64,000 nucleotides of DNA from Bradyrhizobium sp. B097 (GCF_038957035.1 NZ_CP152412.1:7746501-7810500); one strand, 5' to 3'. Positions 44,535-53,220 are shown, counted from the first letter of the stretch. Notes: a model not told the origin generated them from the letters alone. Numbers and translations: made by a program.

Positions 44535-46271
44535 TCAGCGCGGCAACAGATTGGTCTTGGCGAGATCGACCACCTCGTCGCCGCGGCCGCTCATCACGGC
44601 GCGCAGCACCCACAGGCTGAACCCCTTCACCTGCTCCAGCGTAATGGTCGGCGGCATCGACAATTCCTGCGTCGCGGTCACGACGTCGAGCACGGCCGGG
44701 CCGTCATGCGCGAGCACGTCGCGGATCGCGCCCTCGAGCTCGCCGGGATCCTCCACCCTGACGCCGTGAATGCCCATCGCGCGGGCCATCGCCGCGAAAT
44801 CCGGATTCTTCAGATCGACGCCGGTCTCGATGAAGCCGGCGGCCTTCATCTCGAGCGCGACGAAGCCGAGCACGCTGTTGTTGAAGATCACGACCTTCAC
44901 CGGCAGCTTCGCCTGCGTCAGCGTGATCAAATCGCCCATCAGCATCGCAAAGCCGCCGTCGCCGGACATCGACACCACCTGACGCCCCGGCTGCGCCGCC
45001 TGCGCGCCGATCGCATGCGCCATCGCATTGGCCATCGAGCCGTGCACCCAGGAGCCGACCAGCCGGCGGCGGCCATTCATTTTCAGATAGCGCGCGGCCC
45101 AGATCGTCGGCGTGCCGACGTCGGCGGTGAACACCGCATCCTCGGTCGCCTGTTCGCTGAGCAGGCGCGCGAGGTATTGCGGATGGATCGGCTTTTGCCC
45201 CGGCTTGCCGCGGGCAAGATCGTCGAGGCCGGCGCGGGCGTCCTTGTAATGCGCGAGGCTGGCGTCGAGAAACTTGCGCTCGGTCTTCACGGTCAGCTTC
45301 GGCAACAGCGCGGCGATGGTCTCGCCGACGTCGCCGACGATGCCGAGATCGAGCTTGCAGCGGCGGCCGAGATTTTCCGGGCGGAGATCGACCTGGGCGA
45401 TGCTGATGCCGGTCGGGAAAAACTGCTTGTAGGGAAAGTCGGTGCCGAGCATCAGCAGCACGTCGCAGCCGTGCATCGCGGCATAGCCGGACGAGAAGCC
45501 GATGAAGCCGGTCATGCCGACGTCGTAAGGATTGTCGTACTCGACATATTCCTTGCCGCCGAGCGCGTGCACGATCGGGCTCTTCAGCGTCTCGGCGAGC
45601 TTGATCAGGCCGGCATGCGCGCCGGCGCAGCCGCGGCCGCAGAACAACGTGATGCGCTTGGCGCCATTGAGCAGCGCGGCCAGCGCGTTCAATTCGGCTT
45701 CGGCCGGGCGCACCACCGGCACCGGCGGCAGCAGGCCGGCGTTCGGCGCAATGTCGCGCTTCGGCGCCGGCCGCATCGCAACGTCGCCCGGCAGCACCAG
45801 GACGGCAACGCCGCGCTTGCCGACCGCGGCGCGGATCGCATTCTCCAGCATGTAGGGCAGCTGCGCCGGATCCGACACCAGCTCGCAATAATGGCTACAT
45901 TCGCGGAACAGATCCTGCGGATGGGTCTCCTGGAAATAGCCGCCGCCGATCTCGGCCGACGGAATCTGTGCTGCGATCGCCAGCACCGGCGTGCGGCTGC
46001 GATGCGCGTCGAACAGGCCGTTGATGAGATGGAGATTGCCCGGGCCGCAGGAGCCCGCGCACACCGCAAGGTCGCCCGTGATCTGGGATTCGGCCGCGGC
46101 GGCGAAGGCCGCGACCTCCTCGTGGCGCACATGCAGCCAGTCGATCGTGCCGCGCTTGCGCAGCGCCTCGGTCAAGCCGTTGAGACTATCGCCGACGACA
46201 CCGTAGATGCGCTTCACGCCGGCCTGGGCGAGGGTTTCAGCGATGAGGTCGGCGATGTTGTCGATCCGCAT
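44535..46271 (-). CDS. poxB: Pyruvate oxidase / dehydrogenase (ubiquinone)
   Basis: PoxB oxidises pyruvate to acetate and CO2 with thiamine diphosphate and FAD, giving electrons to ubiquinone at the inner membrane. The 578-residue protein follows E. coli PoxB all along: [12 protein letters not shown] (catalytic Glu51), [58 protein letters not shown], and the TPP site [17 protein letters not shown]. The C-terminal lipid-binding peptide ([20 protein letters not shown]) is kept, so membrane activation is likely. Start ATG 46271. Confidence 0.93.
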   Translation of the reverse strand: MRIDNIADLIAETLAQAGVKRIYGVVGDSLNGLTEALRKRGTIDWLHVRHEEVAAFAAAAESQITGDLAVCAGSCGPGNLHLINGLFDAHRSRTPVLAIAAQIPSAEIGGGYFQETHPQDLFRECSHYCELVSDPAQLPYMLENAIRAAVGKRGVAVLVLPGDVAMRPAPKRDIAPNAGLLPPVPVVRPAEAELNALAALLNGAKRITLFCGRGCAGAHAGLIKLAETLKSPIVHALGGKEYVEYDNPYDVGMTGFIGFSSGYAAMHGCDVLLMLGTDFPYKQFFPTGISIAQVDLRPENLGRRCKLDLGIVGDVGETIAALLPKLTVKTERKFLDASLAHYKDARAGLDDLARGKPGQKPIHPQYLARLLSEQATEDAVFTADVGTPTIWAARYLKMNGRRRLVGSWVHGSMANAMAHAIGAQAAQPGRQVVSMSGDGGFAMLMGDLITLTQAKLPVKVVIFNNSVLGFVALEMKAAGFIETGVDLKNPDFAAMARAMGIHGVRVEDPGELEGAIRDVLAHDGPAVLDVVTATQELSMPPTITLEQVKGFSLWVLRAVMSGRGDEVVDLAKTNLLPR

Positions 46272-46354
46272 GGGGCTTGTCCTTTGGGTGAGATCTGTCG
46301 AGCCGCGCAGCCGCATGATGTTCGGCAGGCTGCGACCGCGCAAGCCTCACCGGA

Positions 46355-47338
46355 TCACAGATTCGCGGGGACAGTCTTGTCCGCTGTTGCTGCCGGTTGG
46401 ACCAACCGGTCCACCATCGCCTCGATCTCGGATGCGACGAGATCGGGCGCTGCGTACTGCACCATGTGGCCGACACCTGGCAGCACGATGAGCTTCGCGT
46501 TCGGCGCTGACGCAGCGAGCGGCCGCGAATGGATTCCGGTCGAGACCGTCTTGTCGACATCGCCCGAAATGATCGACAGCGGCGCATTGATCTCCGCATA
46601 GCGCGGCGCCTGCTCGACCACGGCGGCCTTCAGCGTGACGAGATCGCGCGCATTGGCGATGAATTCGCGCGGGCGCAGCAGGAGCAATGTCTCGCTGTCG
46701 TGGACGAAGTCGGCCGGCATCGGCTGCGGCGCGAACACGCCGCGCACGCCTGATGTCGTGACGAGATAACCGAGCGGCAGCGTGATTGTGTGCGCCAGCA
46801 ACGGCCCGATCAGCGGCGTCGAGATCACATCATTGTAGCGGCCGGCGCCGCCACGCCAGGGATAGGCCACCGGGGCGAGCAGCACGAGACCGGCGACGCG
46901 GTCCGGATGATCCAGCGCGATGCGCAGCGCGAGCGCACCGGCCCAGGAATGCGCCACCACGATCGCCCTGATGATGCCGAGCCTCGTCAGCGCCTCCGCG
47001 ATCATCCGGCCCTGGATCGCGGGTGTCGAATCCGCCACGCGTTTCCGCGTGCTCCAGCCATGGCCCGGCCGGTCGATCAGGATCACCCGGCGTGTTTTGG
47101 CAATGCGGTCGCCGAGCGGCTGCATTGCCCGGAGATTGGAGCTTGCACCATGCAACATCACGACCGGCGGCCCCGCGGCATCGCGCGGGCCGAGTTCGAC
47201 CACATGCAGCCGCCCGCCGGCCACATCGAGCATGCGGCCCCGAGGCGGAAAGGCCCTCTGTATGAGGATGACGCCGATTTGCGTCGCCAGGGCCAGCGCC
47301 AGCCCGGCGGCCGCCAGCGCGATGATCGCGGTTAACAT
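46355..47338 (-). CDS. Alpha/beta hydrolase with N-terminal membrane anchor
   Basis: A 327-residue alpha/beta-hydrolase. It starts at ATG 47338 with a membrane helix (MLTAIIALAAAGLALALATQ). The oxyanion motif is MLHGASSNLRAMQP, the nucleophile Ser131 in VVAHSWAGALA, and the catalytic histidine in PGVGHMVQYA near 300; DRPGHGWS precedes. The class includes haloalkane dehalogenases and esterases; no substrate is clear. A GTG at 47383 would lengthen it by 15 residues but lacks a ribosome-binding site. It precedes poxB by 83 bp on the same strand. Confidence 0.85.
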   Translation of the reverse strand: MLTAIIALAAAGLALALATQIGVILIQRAFPPRGRMLDVAGGRLHVVELGPRDAAGPPVVMLHGASSNLRAMQPLGDRIAKTRRVILIDRPGHGWSTRKRVADSTPAIQGRMIAEALTRLGIIRAIVVAHSWAGALALRIALDHPDRVAGLVLLAPVAYPWRGGAGRYNDVISTPLIGPLLAHTITLPLGYLVTTSGVRGVFAPQPMPADFVHDSETLLLLRPREFIANARDLVTLKAAVVEQAPRYAEINAPLSIISGDVDKTVSTGIHSRPLAASAPNAKLIVLPGVGHMVQYAAPDLVASEIEAMVDRLVQPAATADKTVPANL

Positions 47339-47703
47339 TGAGGGGATCCGGAAAATCTTGGGTAATTGGAGTGTCTTGGGCACCTGAAAATTACGACGAA
47401 GCCGAAGTCAGGTTTCGTGTCGATTTGCCCGCAGCCCTGGGATGCCCTTGTTCGGAAAGCCAATTTTCGGTTGTCCGGTTCGCGCTCAGGGCGGAGTTGT
47501 CCACAATCCGCCCAGCCTGTGGATAGCGGGTTCATCCCACCGTCATTAGTAATTCCATAGATTGCCGGTGGCAATTTCGCCATCAGAGGCGAGGCTTCAT
47601 CGAAACCGGGACGCACCCGGGAATGCCTCTTGGCTTGTGCACTGTATCCACAGGAACCTGCGTCCGCTCGACGAGTTCAACGGGAAGTAATCGGAGGAGT
47701 ACC
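47339..47703. promoter_or_regulatory. Non-coding region with three DnaA-box-like sites
   Basis: TTGTCCACA (47497-47505), TGTGGATAG (47518-47526, reverse of CTATCCACA) and GTATCCACA (47644-47652) each differ from the DnaA box TTATCCACA by a single base. No gene is seen in the 365 bp. Confidence 0.5.
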
Positions 47704-47880
47704 ATGATTTCCGACCCTAGCGATGCGGCCATCGATCAGATCGTGGCGAGTTGCAATGGCGACCTGCGCGGCGCCTTGAAGGCACTGTTGCTCGTGAATG
47801 AGCACCTGGAGGCGGAGCTTCAGCAATTCTATGCGGCTGTCGCCCAGGACACCGCATCCCGCGGCAAGTTCCTGCACTAG
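47704..47880 (+). CDS. Small conserved protein of unknown function
   Basis: A 58-residue protein (MISDPSDAAIDQIVASCNGD, LRGALKALLLVNEHLEAELQ, then QFYAAVAQDTASRGKFLH). The ribosome-binding site GGAGGAGT stands five bases before the ATG, so it is a real gene. It is helical with a leucine-rich segment and one cysteine; no signal or membrane segment. I recall it as a conserved small protein of Bradyrhizobium. The upstream 365 bp carry DnaA-box-like sites. Confidence 0.75.
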   Translation: MISDPSDAAIDQIVASCNGDLRGALKALLLVNEHLEAELQQFYAAVAQDTASRGKFLH

Positions 47881-47956
47881 TCTCCTGCGCCGGCCCGTTT
47901 CGCGAGCAAGCATCAAGCTCGCGAGCAACGTGCCCCCTCGCGTCAATCGCACGCAA

Positions 47957-48628
47957 TCAGATGTCGCGGCCTTCGACCTTCTCGGTCAGCTGCTTGACGA
48001 TCTGCGGCACCTTCTCGAGATAGGGATCGACAGCCAGCGCCTTGCGGAAGGCGTCCAGCGCGCGCTTGTCGTCGCCCATGTCCTGCATGATCATGCCGAC
48101 ACCCGCCAACGCGCCGAAATGGCGGGGCTCGCGGGTCAACACCTGCTGCAGGTCTCCCAGCGAACGGACGTAGTCGTTCTTGAGATAGTAGATCGTCGCG
48201 CGCCGGTTCCAGGCCTCGACATAGTCGGGCCGGAGCTTGATCACCGCGTCCAGAAGCTTCAGCGCCACATCGATATTCTGGGCATCGAGCGCGGCCTTGG
48301 CGCGCACCATCAACAGCGCCGCGGTATCGCTCGGGGTTTGCAGCCACAACGCCCAGATCCGCGCCTCGACGTGGCGGGCGCTGTCCTCATCGGGCGCAGC
48401 CTTCAGGGCGCCGAACAGGAAATCCAGCCCGCGGGTACGGTCGGCCGGAACCTTCGGCAGCTTGGTCGGGGCTTCGGGCAGTTTCTTCTGGGCCTTCGGC
48501 GGCGGGACTACCCGCGGATCGTCCTGCGCGGCGGCCGCGACAGGCATGGCCAGGACCGGCACGGCAAGCAGCGCGGCGATCAGGATCGCCAGCCGGCTGT
48601 TGGTAGGCCCAAGGAAGTTGAATCCCAT
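47957..48628 (-). CDS. Tetratricopeptide repeat protein, secreted
   Basis: A 223-residue TPR protein. It starts at ATG 48628 with a signal peptide or anchor (LAILIAALLAVPVLAMPVA, then AAAAQ). The linker is Pro/Lys-rich. About three to four TPR units follow (for example VALKLLDAVIKLRPDYVEAW, NRRATIYYLKNDYVRSLGDL, GVGMIMQDMGDDKRALDAFR and KALAVDPYLEKVPQIVKQL). TPR domains bind partner proteins; a periplasmic scaffold role is likely. It faces rpmJ at a distance of 105 bp on the same strand. Confidence 0.82.
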   Translation of the reverse strand: MGFNFLGPTNSRLAILIAALLAVPVLAMPVAAAAQDDPRVVPPPKAQKKLPEAPTKLPKVPADRTRGLDFLFGALKAAPDEDSARHVEARIWALWLQTPSDTAALLMVRAKAALDAQNIDVALKLLDAVIKLRPDYVEAWNRRATIYYLKNDYVRSLGDLQQVLTREPRHFGALAGVGMIMQDMGDDKRALDAFRKALAVDPYLEKVPQIVKQLTEKVEGRDI

Positions 48629-48733
48629 GGCCCGAAGTCTAGACGCACAACACCGCGCTGCAAAGCAGCACGGCGTCAAAGACCTGTGAAAGAGATGTGT
48701 TGGGATCGGCGCAATCGGCCGACCCGCGCCGGA

Positions 48734-48859
48734 TCAACCCTGGCGCGCCTTGAAGCGGCGCTGAACCTTGTTGATCACGTAGACGCGGCCCTTGCGGCGG
48801 ACCAGACGGTTGTTGCGATGGCGGCCGCGCAGCGACTTCAGCGAGTTACGGACCTTCAT
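48734..48859 (-). CDS. rpmJ: 50S ribosomal protein L36
   Basis: This is a short gene of 41 codons, read [20 protein letters not shown] then [22 protein letters not shown]36 binds 23S rRNA in the large subunit. The sequence is the long alphaproteobacterial form, which has no zinc-binding cysteines. The AGGATTGTCCC upstream of ATG 48859 gives a ribosome-binding site. It is easily missed because of its size. It lies away from the ribosomal operons, as is usual for this form of L36. Confidence 0.93.
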   Translation of the reverse strand: MKVRNSLKSLRGRHRNNRLVRRKGRVYVINKVQRRFKARQG

Positions 48860-49335
48860 GGGACAATCCTGTTACTTCGAAAGGCCCGTGTTGGAGGCCG
48901 TACCTGATCAATGCCAATCGTCGGCAAAAAGCCAATAGTTGGCGAAATGGGATTATCCCGACAAGCGGCCTACCGCGCGGGACGGCCGGGTTCTAAGCCA
49001 TCGGACCGTTAAATGTCAACCGAGATGGGCCGATTTTCGGCCATATCGCGGCCTGGAACCGGTGTCGGTCAACCTGCCACGCCATTGAGATCACATCAGA
49101 AACGGCGACCGTCGCGATATCCGGCGCCAAGCCCCGATCCCGTCGCGGCGCCTGACGGTGGATTCATGGCCGGCGAATCGCGCTCGCACGCCGCGCTCGC
49201 GCCCACCCAAGGACCACTTCGCGGCCGAACCGAGCCGCTTCGCCGTCGCGTCCCATCAACTCAGGCCGCTTGCGAAAATTGTTATATCATATAATTATTT
49301 TCCGTCACCAACAAACACGCCGCCGGGGAAGCCGA
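48860..49335. promoter_or_regulatory. Non-coding region with a TTATATCATATAA palindrome
   Basis: The rpmJ promoter lies at the left. At the right, TTATATCATATAA (49282-49294) is a perfect 13-bp palindrome; with outer bases AATTG/ATTATT it extends with two mismatches. It lies 41 bp before the amidohydrolase start and is the most AT-rich point here. Confidence 0.65.
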
Positions 49336-50220
49336 ATGCCCAAGCTCAAACTGCCCGACATCGAAAAGGTCACAGCGATCGACATCCACACCCATGCCGA
49401 GGAGCCGTGCGGCATGCATGGCGACGACGGCTATGACGATTTCCAGGCGCAGATGGCCGACTATTTCAAGTCGCCGCACAAGCATCCGCCGACCGTGCCG
49501 GAGACCGCGGCCTACTACCGCGCCAAGAACATTGCCGCGGTGATCTTCCCGGTCGACGCCGAACGCGAGACCGGTTTCCGTCGCTACAAGAATGAGGAGA
49601 TGCTGGAGCTCGCCTCCGATCATCTCGACGTGCTGATCCCGTTCGTCTCGATCGATCCGCACAAGGGCAAGCTCGGCGTCCGCGAGGCGCGCAAGCTGAT
49701 CGAGGACTACGGCGTCCGCGGCTTCAAATTCCATCCGACCATGCAGGGCTTCTACGCCAACGACCGCATGGCTTATCCGCTCTATGAGGCGATCAACGAG
49801 GGCGGCGCGATCGCGCTGTTCCATACCGGCCAGACCGGCGTCGGCTCGGGCATGCCCGGCGGCATGGGGATGCGCCTGAAATATTCCAACCCGATGTACA
49901 TGGACGATGTCGCGGCCGATTTTCCCGACCTCAAGATCATCCTCGCGCATCCCTCCTTCCCCTGGCAGGAAGAGGCGCTGTCGGTCGCAACCCACAAGCC
50001 GAACGTCTATATCGACCTGTCCGGCTGGTCGCCGAAATATTTCCCGCCGATCCTGGTGCGCTACATCAACTCGATTTTGCAGGACAAGATGCTGTTCGGC
50101 TCCGACTGGCCGGTCATCACGCCGGACCGCTGGCTCGCTGACTTCGCCAAGCTCGATATCCGCGAGGAGATCCGGCCGAAAGTGCTGAAGGCCAACGCGC
50201 GGAAGATTTTGGGGATTTAA
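49336..50220 (+). CDS. Amidohydrolase family protein (PF04909 type)
   Basis: A 294-residue metal-dependent hydrolase or decarboxylase with a TIM-barrel fold. The N-terminal metal motif is IDIHTHAEE with His18 and His20; later parts are FKFHPTMQGFYAND, IALFHTGQTGVGSG, LAHPSFPWQEEA and LFGSDWPVITPDRW, giving the usual ligands and the catalytic Asp. The family includes ACMSD-type decarboxylases and aromatic-acid hydrolases; the reaction cannot be decided. The ATG at 49336 follows GGGGAAGCCGA. A palindrome upstream may bind a GntR-type regulator. The next genes, a hydrolase and a dehalogenase, may be co-transcribed. Confidence 0.85.
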   Translation: MPKLKLPDIEKVTAIDIHTHAEEPCGMHGDDGYDDFQAQMADYFKSPHKHPPTVPETAAYYRAKNIAAVIFPVDAERETGFRRYKNEEMLELASDHLDVLIPFVSIDPHKGKLGVREARKLIEDYGVRGFKFHPTMQGFYANDRMAYPLYEAINEGGAIALFHTGQTGVGSGMPGGMGMRLKYSNPMYMDDVAADFPDLKIILAHPSFPWQEEALSVATHKPNVYIDLSGWSPKYFPPILVRYINSILQDKMLFGSDWPVITPDRWLADFAKLDIREEIRPKVLKANARKILGI

Positions 50221-50256
50221 GGGAGTATCGTCGGCCGCACGCTTGCGGGGCGGCCG

Positions 50257-51099
50257 ATGACGAACCGGGCCGGACTTGCCACCCTCCTCGCCGTGCTCCT
50301 GGCCGGGAGCGCGGGCGGCAGGCCTGCGGCGGCAGCCGAAGCGCCTTCCGTGCTGGTCGAGTTCGAAAGCCCGCTCAACAACGCGCAGCCACTGCAGGGC
50401 CTGTTGCGGCGGCCGGAGCGACCGGGTCCCCTGCCCGCCGTGGTGTTGCTGCATGGCTGCAGCGGGCAGTGGCGAGAACTCGACGAGCGCTGGGGCAAAC
50501 GGCTCGCGGCCTGGGGCTATGTCACGCTCACCGTGGACCGGTTCGGCCCGCGTGGCATCAGCAACACCTGCACCGGCGATGTCCCTGCCGCAACGGTTCG
50601 CGACGCCTACCGCGCGCTGAGCTTCCTGAGCCGACAATCCATGGTCGATCCGACACGCATTGCCGCGATCGGCTTTTCGCAAGGCGGATGGCTCGCATTG
50701 TTCTCGGTCGAGCACGGTGCGATCGAGGTCAACGCGACGGAAAAATTCCGCGCCGCCGTCGCCTTCTATCCGCGCTGCCTCGGCATCAAGGGCAACATGA
50801 CCGTGCCGACCCTGATCATGGTCGGCGAACTCGACGACTGGACGCCGGCGCAAGAGTGCCGGAACCTGGCGGAAGGCCGCGACGATGACGGCATCTCGCG
50901 GCAGCAGGGCCTTGGTTATCCGATCGAACTGATCGTCTATCCCGGCGCCTACCATGATTTCGACGTGCCGCATTACAGCACGCCGGGTGAGCTGCTCGGC
51001 CATCACCTAGAATTCAACGCGGCGGCCCGGGATCAGTCCATCGACGCACTCAGGAAATTCCTGTATGCGACGATCGGCGGGCAAGAGAGACCACGATGA
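50257..51099 (+). CDS. Dienelactone hydrolase family protein
   Basis: A 280-residue alpha/beta-hydrolase. The signal peptide is residues 1-26 (ATLLAVLLAGSAGGRPAAAA). The nucleophile Ser141 lies in AIGFSQGGWLA; the acidic residue in GELDDW (193-194) and the histidine in AYHDFD (233) complete the triad; LLHGCSG is at 65-70. It is the active paralogue of the protein at 663-1499. Its stop overlaps the haloacid dehalogenase start by four bases (ATGA), so both are co-translated. The substrate may be a lactone or ester, perhaps halogenated, given its neighbour; that is inference. Confidence 0.88.
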   Translation: MTNRAGLATLLAVLLAGSAGGRPAAAAEAPSVLVEFESPLNNAQPLQGLLRRPERPGPLPAVVLLHGCSGQWRELDERWGKRLAAWGYVTLTVDRFGPRGISNTCTGDVPAATVRDAYRALSFLSRQSMVDPTRIAAIGFSQGGWLALFSVEHGAIEVNATEKFRAAVAFYPRCLGIKGNMTVPTLIMVGELDDWTPAQECRNLAEGRDDDGISRQQGLGYPIELIVYPGAYHDFDVPHYSTPGELLGHHLEFNAAARDQSIDALRKFLYATIGGQERPR

Positions 51100-51839
51100 C
51101 AATCAAAGCAATCGTCTTCGACGCCTATGGCACGCTCTACGATGTCCAGTCGGTGGCCGATGTGACCGAGGATGCATTCCCCGGCTATGGCGACATCATC
51201 ACCCAGGTCTGGCGCATCAAGCAGCTCGAATACTCCTGGCTGCGCACGCTGATGCGGCGCTACCAGGATTTCGCCACGGCGACCCGCGATTCCCTCGCCT
51301 ACACGCTGCGCTGCCTCGGCCTGCAATATGACGAAGCGACCTTTGGGCGCATCATCGACAAGTATCAGCATCTTGCGCTGTATCCGGATGCCGTCGCCGC
51401 ACTCGAGGCGATGAAGGACAAGAAGCTCGCGATCCTCTCCAACGGCAGCCCTGACATGCTGAATGCGCTGGTGCGCAATTCCGGGCTCGACCGCCTGCTC
51501 GATGCGACCATCAGCGTCGATGCCCACAAGGTGTTCAAGCCGGCGCCCGAGGCCTACACGCTGATCGAGGAGGTGCTGAACGTGCCGCCCGCGGAGGTCC
51601 TGTTCATCTCCTCCAATCCGTGGGACGCCTGCGGCGCCAAGGCGTTTGGACTCAATGTCGCCTGGATCGAGCGGGTGACGCCGGAAGCGATGGCGCTGGC
51701 CTGCGTCGAGAGCGAGACGGTCGCCCCATTGACGATGTTCAAGGCCCTGCGTACCCAGATGGACGAGCTCGGCGTGGTGCCCGATCACCGGATCCACGGT
51801 CTCTCCGAACTTCCTGCCCTGGTGTCTGCCAGATCCTGA
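51096..51839 (+). CDS. L-2-haloacid dehalogenase, type II
   Basis: A 247-residue HAD-superfamily enzyme that hydrolyses L-2-haloacids to D-2-hydroxyacids. The nucleophile Asp9 is in VFDAYGTLYD; the motif SNGSPDML, the lysine in VFKPAPEAYTL and the final FISSNPWDACGAKAFG are the type II dehalogenase signatures. The start overlaps the upstream hydrolase gene. A conventional, complete member. The amidohydrolase, hydrolase and dehalogenase together may form a small degradation route for halogenated organics. Confidence 0.9.
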   Translation: MTIKAIVFDAYGTLYDVQSVADVTEDAFPGYGDIITQVWRIKQLEYSWLRTLMRRYQDFATATRDSLAYTLRCLGLQYDEATFGRIIDKYQHLALYPDAVAALEAMKDKKLAILSNGSPDMLNALVRNSGLDRLLDATISVDAHKVFKPAPEAYTLIEEVLNVPPAEVLFISSNPWDACGAKAFGLNVAWIERVTPEAMALACVESETVAPLTMFKALRTQMDELGVVPDHRIHGLSELPALVSARS

Positions 51840-51859
51840 CTAGCAAGGTCCTGAATAGT

Positions 51860-52345
51860 ATGAGCCTCGCCTCCGTCCGCGCCTTCTTCGCCGAGAAGGC
51901 GCCCGACATCACCGTGATCGAATCCGCCGTCAGCTCTGCGACCGTCGCTTTGGCCGCGGAGGCCTATGGCGTCGAGCCGGCACGGATCGCCAAGACGCTG
52001 AGCCTGCGGGTCGGCGATCGCGTCGTGCTGATCGTCGCCGCCGGGACGTCGCGGATGGACAACAAGAAGGTGAAGGCGGCGTTCGGCGGCAAGCCGAAGA
52101 TGCTCGGCCTCGACGAGGTTGCCGACATCACCGGCCACGAAGTCGGCGGCGTTTGCCCGTTCGGCCTGAAGACGCCGCTCCCGGTGTATTGCGATGTATC
52201 GCTGAAGGCATTCGACGTCGTGGTCCCGGCCGCGGGCTCGACCCACAGCGCGGTGCGCATCACGCCCGACCGGATGGCCGAGCTGACCGCGGCCGAATGG
52301 GTCGACGTCTGCGAAGTCAGGTCTCAGACAGAGGTCAGTGCCTAG
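51860..52345 (+). CDS. YbaK/EbsC family aminoacyl-tRNA deacylase
   Basis: A 161-residue protein of the YbaK/ProX fold, which hydrolyses misacylated tRNA (Cys-tRNA-Pro or similar). Typical parts are SSATVALAAEAYGVEPARIA, KTLSLRVGDRVVLIVAAGTS, NKKVKAAFGGKPKMLGLDEV, then TGHEVGGVCPFGLKTPLPVY. ATG 51860 is 20 bp after the dehalogenase stop, so it may be in the same transcript. It is cytoplasmic. The exact tRNA substrate is not visible. Confidence 0.85.
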   Translation: MSLASVRAFFAEKAPDITVIESAVSSATVALAAEAYGVEPARIAKTLSLRVGDRVVLIVAAGTSRMDNKKVKAAFGGKPKMLGLDEVADITGHEVGGVCPFGLKTPLPVYCDVSLKAFDVVVPAAGSTHSAVRITPDRMAELTAAEWVDVCEVRSQTEVSA

Positions 52346-52349
52346 CGCA

Positions 52350-52443
52350 CGGTTCTGATTGAATCAGAACCGAAGCTCTTGATTCCGTTCTGACGCGTTT
52401 TCTTCACGCGAACCGGTGTCCACTTCGCTCGAAAACGCTCTAG
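52350..52443. repeat. Long rhizobial dispersed repeat, copy 3 with adjacent palindrome
   Basis: CGGTTCTGATTGAATCAGAA plus CCG (52350-52372) is a perfect 11+1+11 palindrome, followed by TGACGCGTTTTCTTCACGCG (52391 on) and GCTCGAAAACGCTCTAG, the same unit as at 14338 and 16311. I recall this longer form from Bradyrhizobium intergenic regions. Confidence 0.85.
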
Positions 52444-52446
52444 ACA

Positions 52447-52806
52447 CTAATCCTCGTCATCGTCGGGCCGCAGCGGCGCAACCGGGGCCGGCTGCATTTG
52501 CTGCGGCGCGCGCGGCCGCTGCATCGTCTGCGGCTGCGGTGCGCGACCCTGCGTTTGCGCCTGTTGTTGCGCATTCGACTCGAACACCGCACGGCAGGAA
52601 CTGCCAAGCAGCGCCGTGTTCTGCCGCAGGCAGGCGACGATCCGGTTGGTGTCGGGAATCTGATCGCTGCACAGCCGCATCACGTCGGGCGTGCACGCCA
52701 TCTGCTGTTCCCAGGTGCCGCGATACTCCTGCGACGACGCAGGCGTCGCGGCACCGAGGCCGCCGATCGCGATCGCTAAGCTCAGGACAATCCGCTCCGT
52801 CTGCAT
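52447..52806 (-). CDS. Secreted cysteine-rich protein with Gln/Pro tail
   Basis: A 119-residue protein starting at ATG 52806 with a signal peptide (MQTERIVLSLAIAIGGLGAA, then TPASSQ). The centre has four cysteines in QMACTPDVMRLCSDQIPDTN and RIVACLRQNTALLGSSCRAV, resembling cysteine-rich repeat modules of secreted proteins. The end is a Gln/Pro/Arg tail (QQQAQTQGRAPQPQT, then PAPVAPLRPDDDED). The function is unknown. Confidence 0.7.
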   Translation of the reverse strand: MQTERIVLSLAIAIGGLGAATPASSQEYRGTWEQQMACTPDVMRLCSDQIPDTNRIVACLRQNTALLGSSCRAVFESNAQQQAQTQGRAPQPQTMQRPRAPQQMQPAPVAPLRPDDDED

Positions 52807-52963
52807 GCCCAATGCCTTTGTTCGTTGAGTTCGGTTCGTTGAGTTCGATTTCGTCCGCACGCATGGGTTCCGCGCGGCGACTTGCTCCAAAAATGGCAAA
52901 TGAATGCGGCCAAGGATCGTTCGCGCAGACAACTAAATGTGAAGACGAATGAATCTCGGTTCC

Positions 52964-53068
52964 CTATTCGACCTTGCCGATCTTCTTCGCCGCCGCGATC
53001 AACCGCGCGCTGTCGTCGGCAACAAATTTTGAAAACTCCGGCGCGTCCAGATGGGCGACCGGACTGGA
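52964..53068 (-). pseudogene. Remnant of a tripartite-tricarboxylate (Bug/TctC-type) substrate-binding protein
   Basis: Read on the minus strand from 53068, the frame gives SPVAHLDAPEFSKFVADDSA and then RLIAAAKKIGKVE followed by TAG. This is a good match to the C-terminus of Bug/TctC periplasmic binding proteins (DAPEF-x-K-F-V and a final helix). Upstream of it the frame runs straight into a palindromic repeat (from about 53070), so the rest of the gene is gone. It is therefore a decayed end of about 33 codons, not a functional gene. Confidence 0.65.
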
Positions 53069-53069
53069 G

Positions 53070-53184
53070 ACTCCCTCACCCGGAACGCATCTTACGATGC
53101 GTCATAGCCGAAGCTCTGCTTCGGCGTTCTTGAGAACGGCCGCCGATGGCGGCCTATGCCTCTCCCCGTGTGCGGGGAGAGGTG
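53070..53184. repeat. Composite intergenic repeat beside the transporter remnant
   Basis: ACTCCCTCACCCGGAACGCA, then ACGATGCGT, GCCGAAGCTCTGCTTCGGC and CCTCTCCCCGTGTGCGGGGA plus GAGG form several hairpins of the family seen at 19480 and 33490. It cuts the remnant gene and lies next to the stop of the 811-residue protein. Confidence 0.8.
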
Positions 53185-53220
53185 AAACGGAGTCCGTTAC
53201 GCGTTTCGACGCAAACTCAT

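Noticed and set aside
44706..46601. 631-codon plus-strand frame opposite poxB
   Set aside because: Shadow of the poxB gene; no conserved motif and no ribosome-binding site.
47339..47703. Chromosomal replication origin
   Set aside because: Only three imperfect DnaA boxes and no AT-rich unwinding region or dnaA/hemE neighbours; kept as an observation only.
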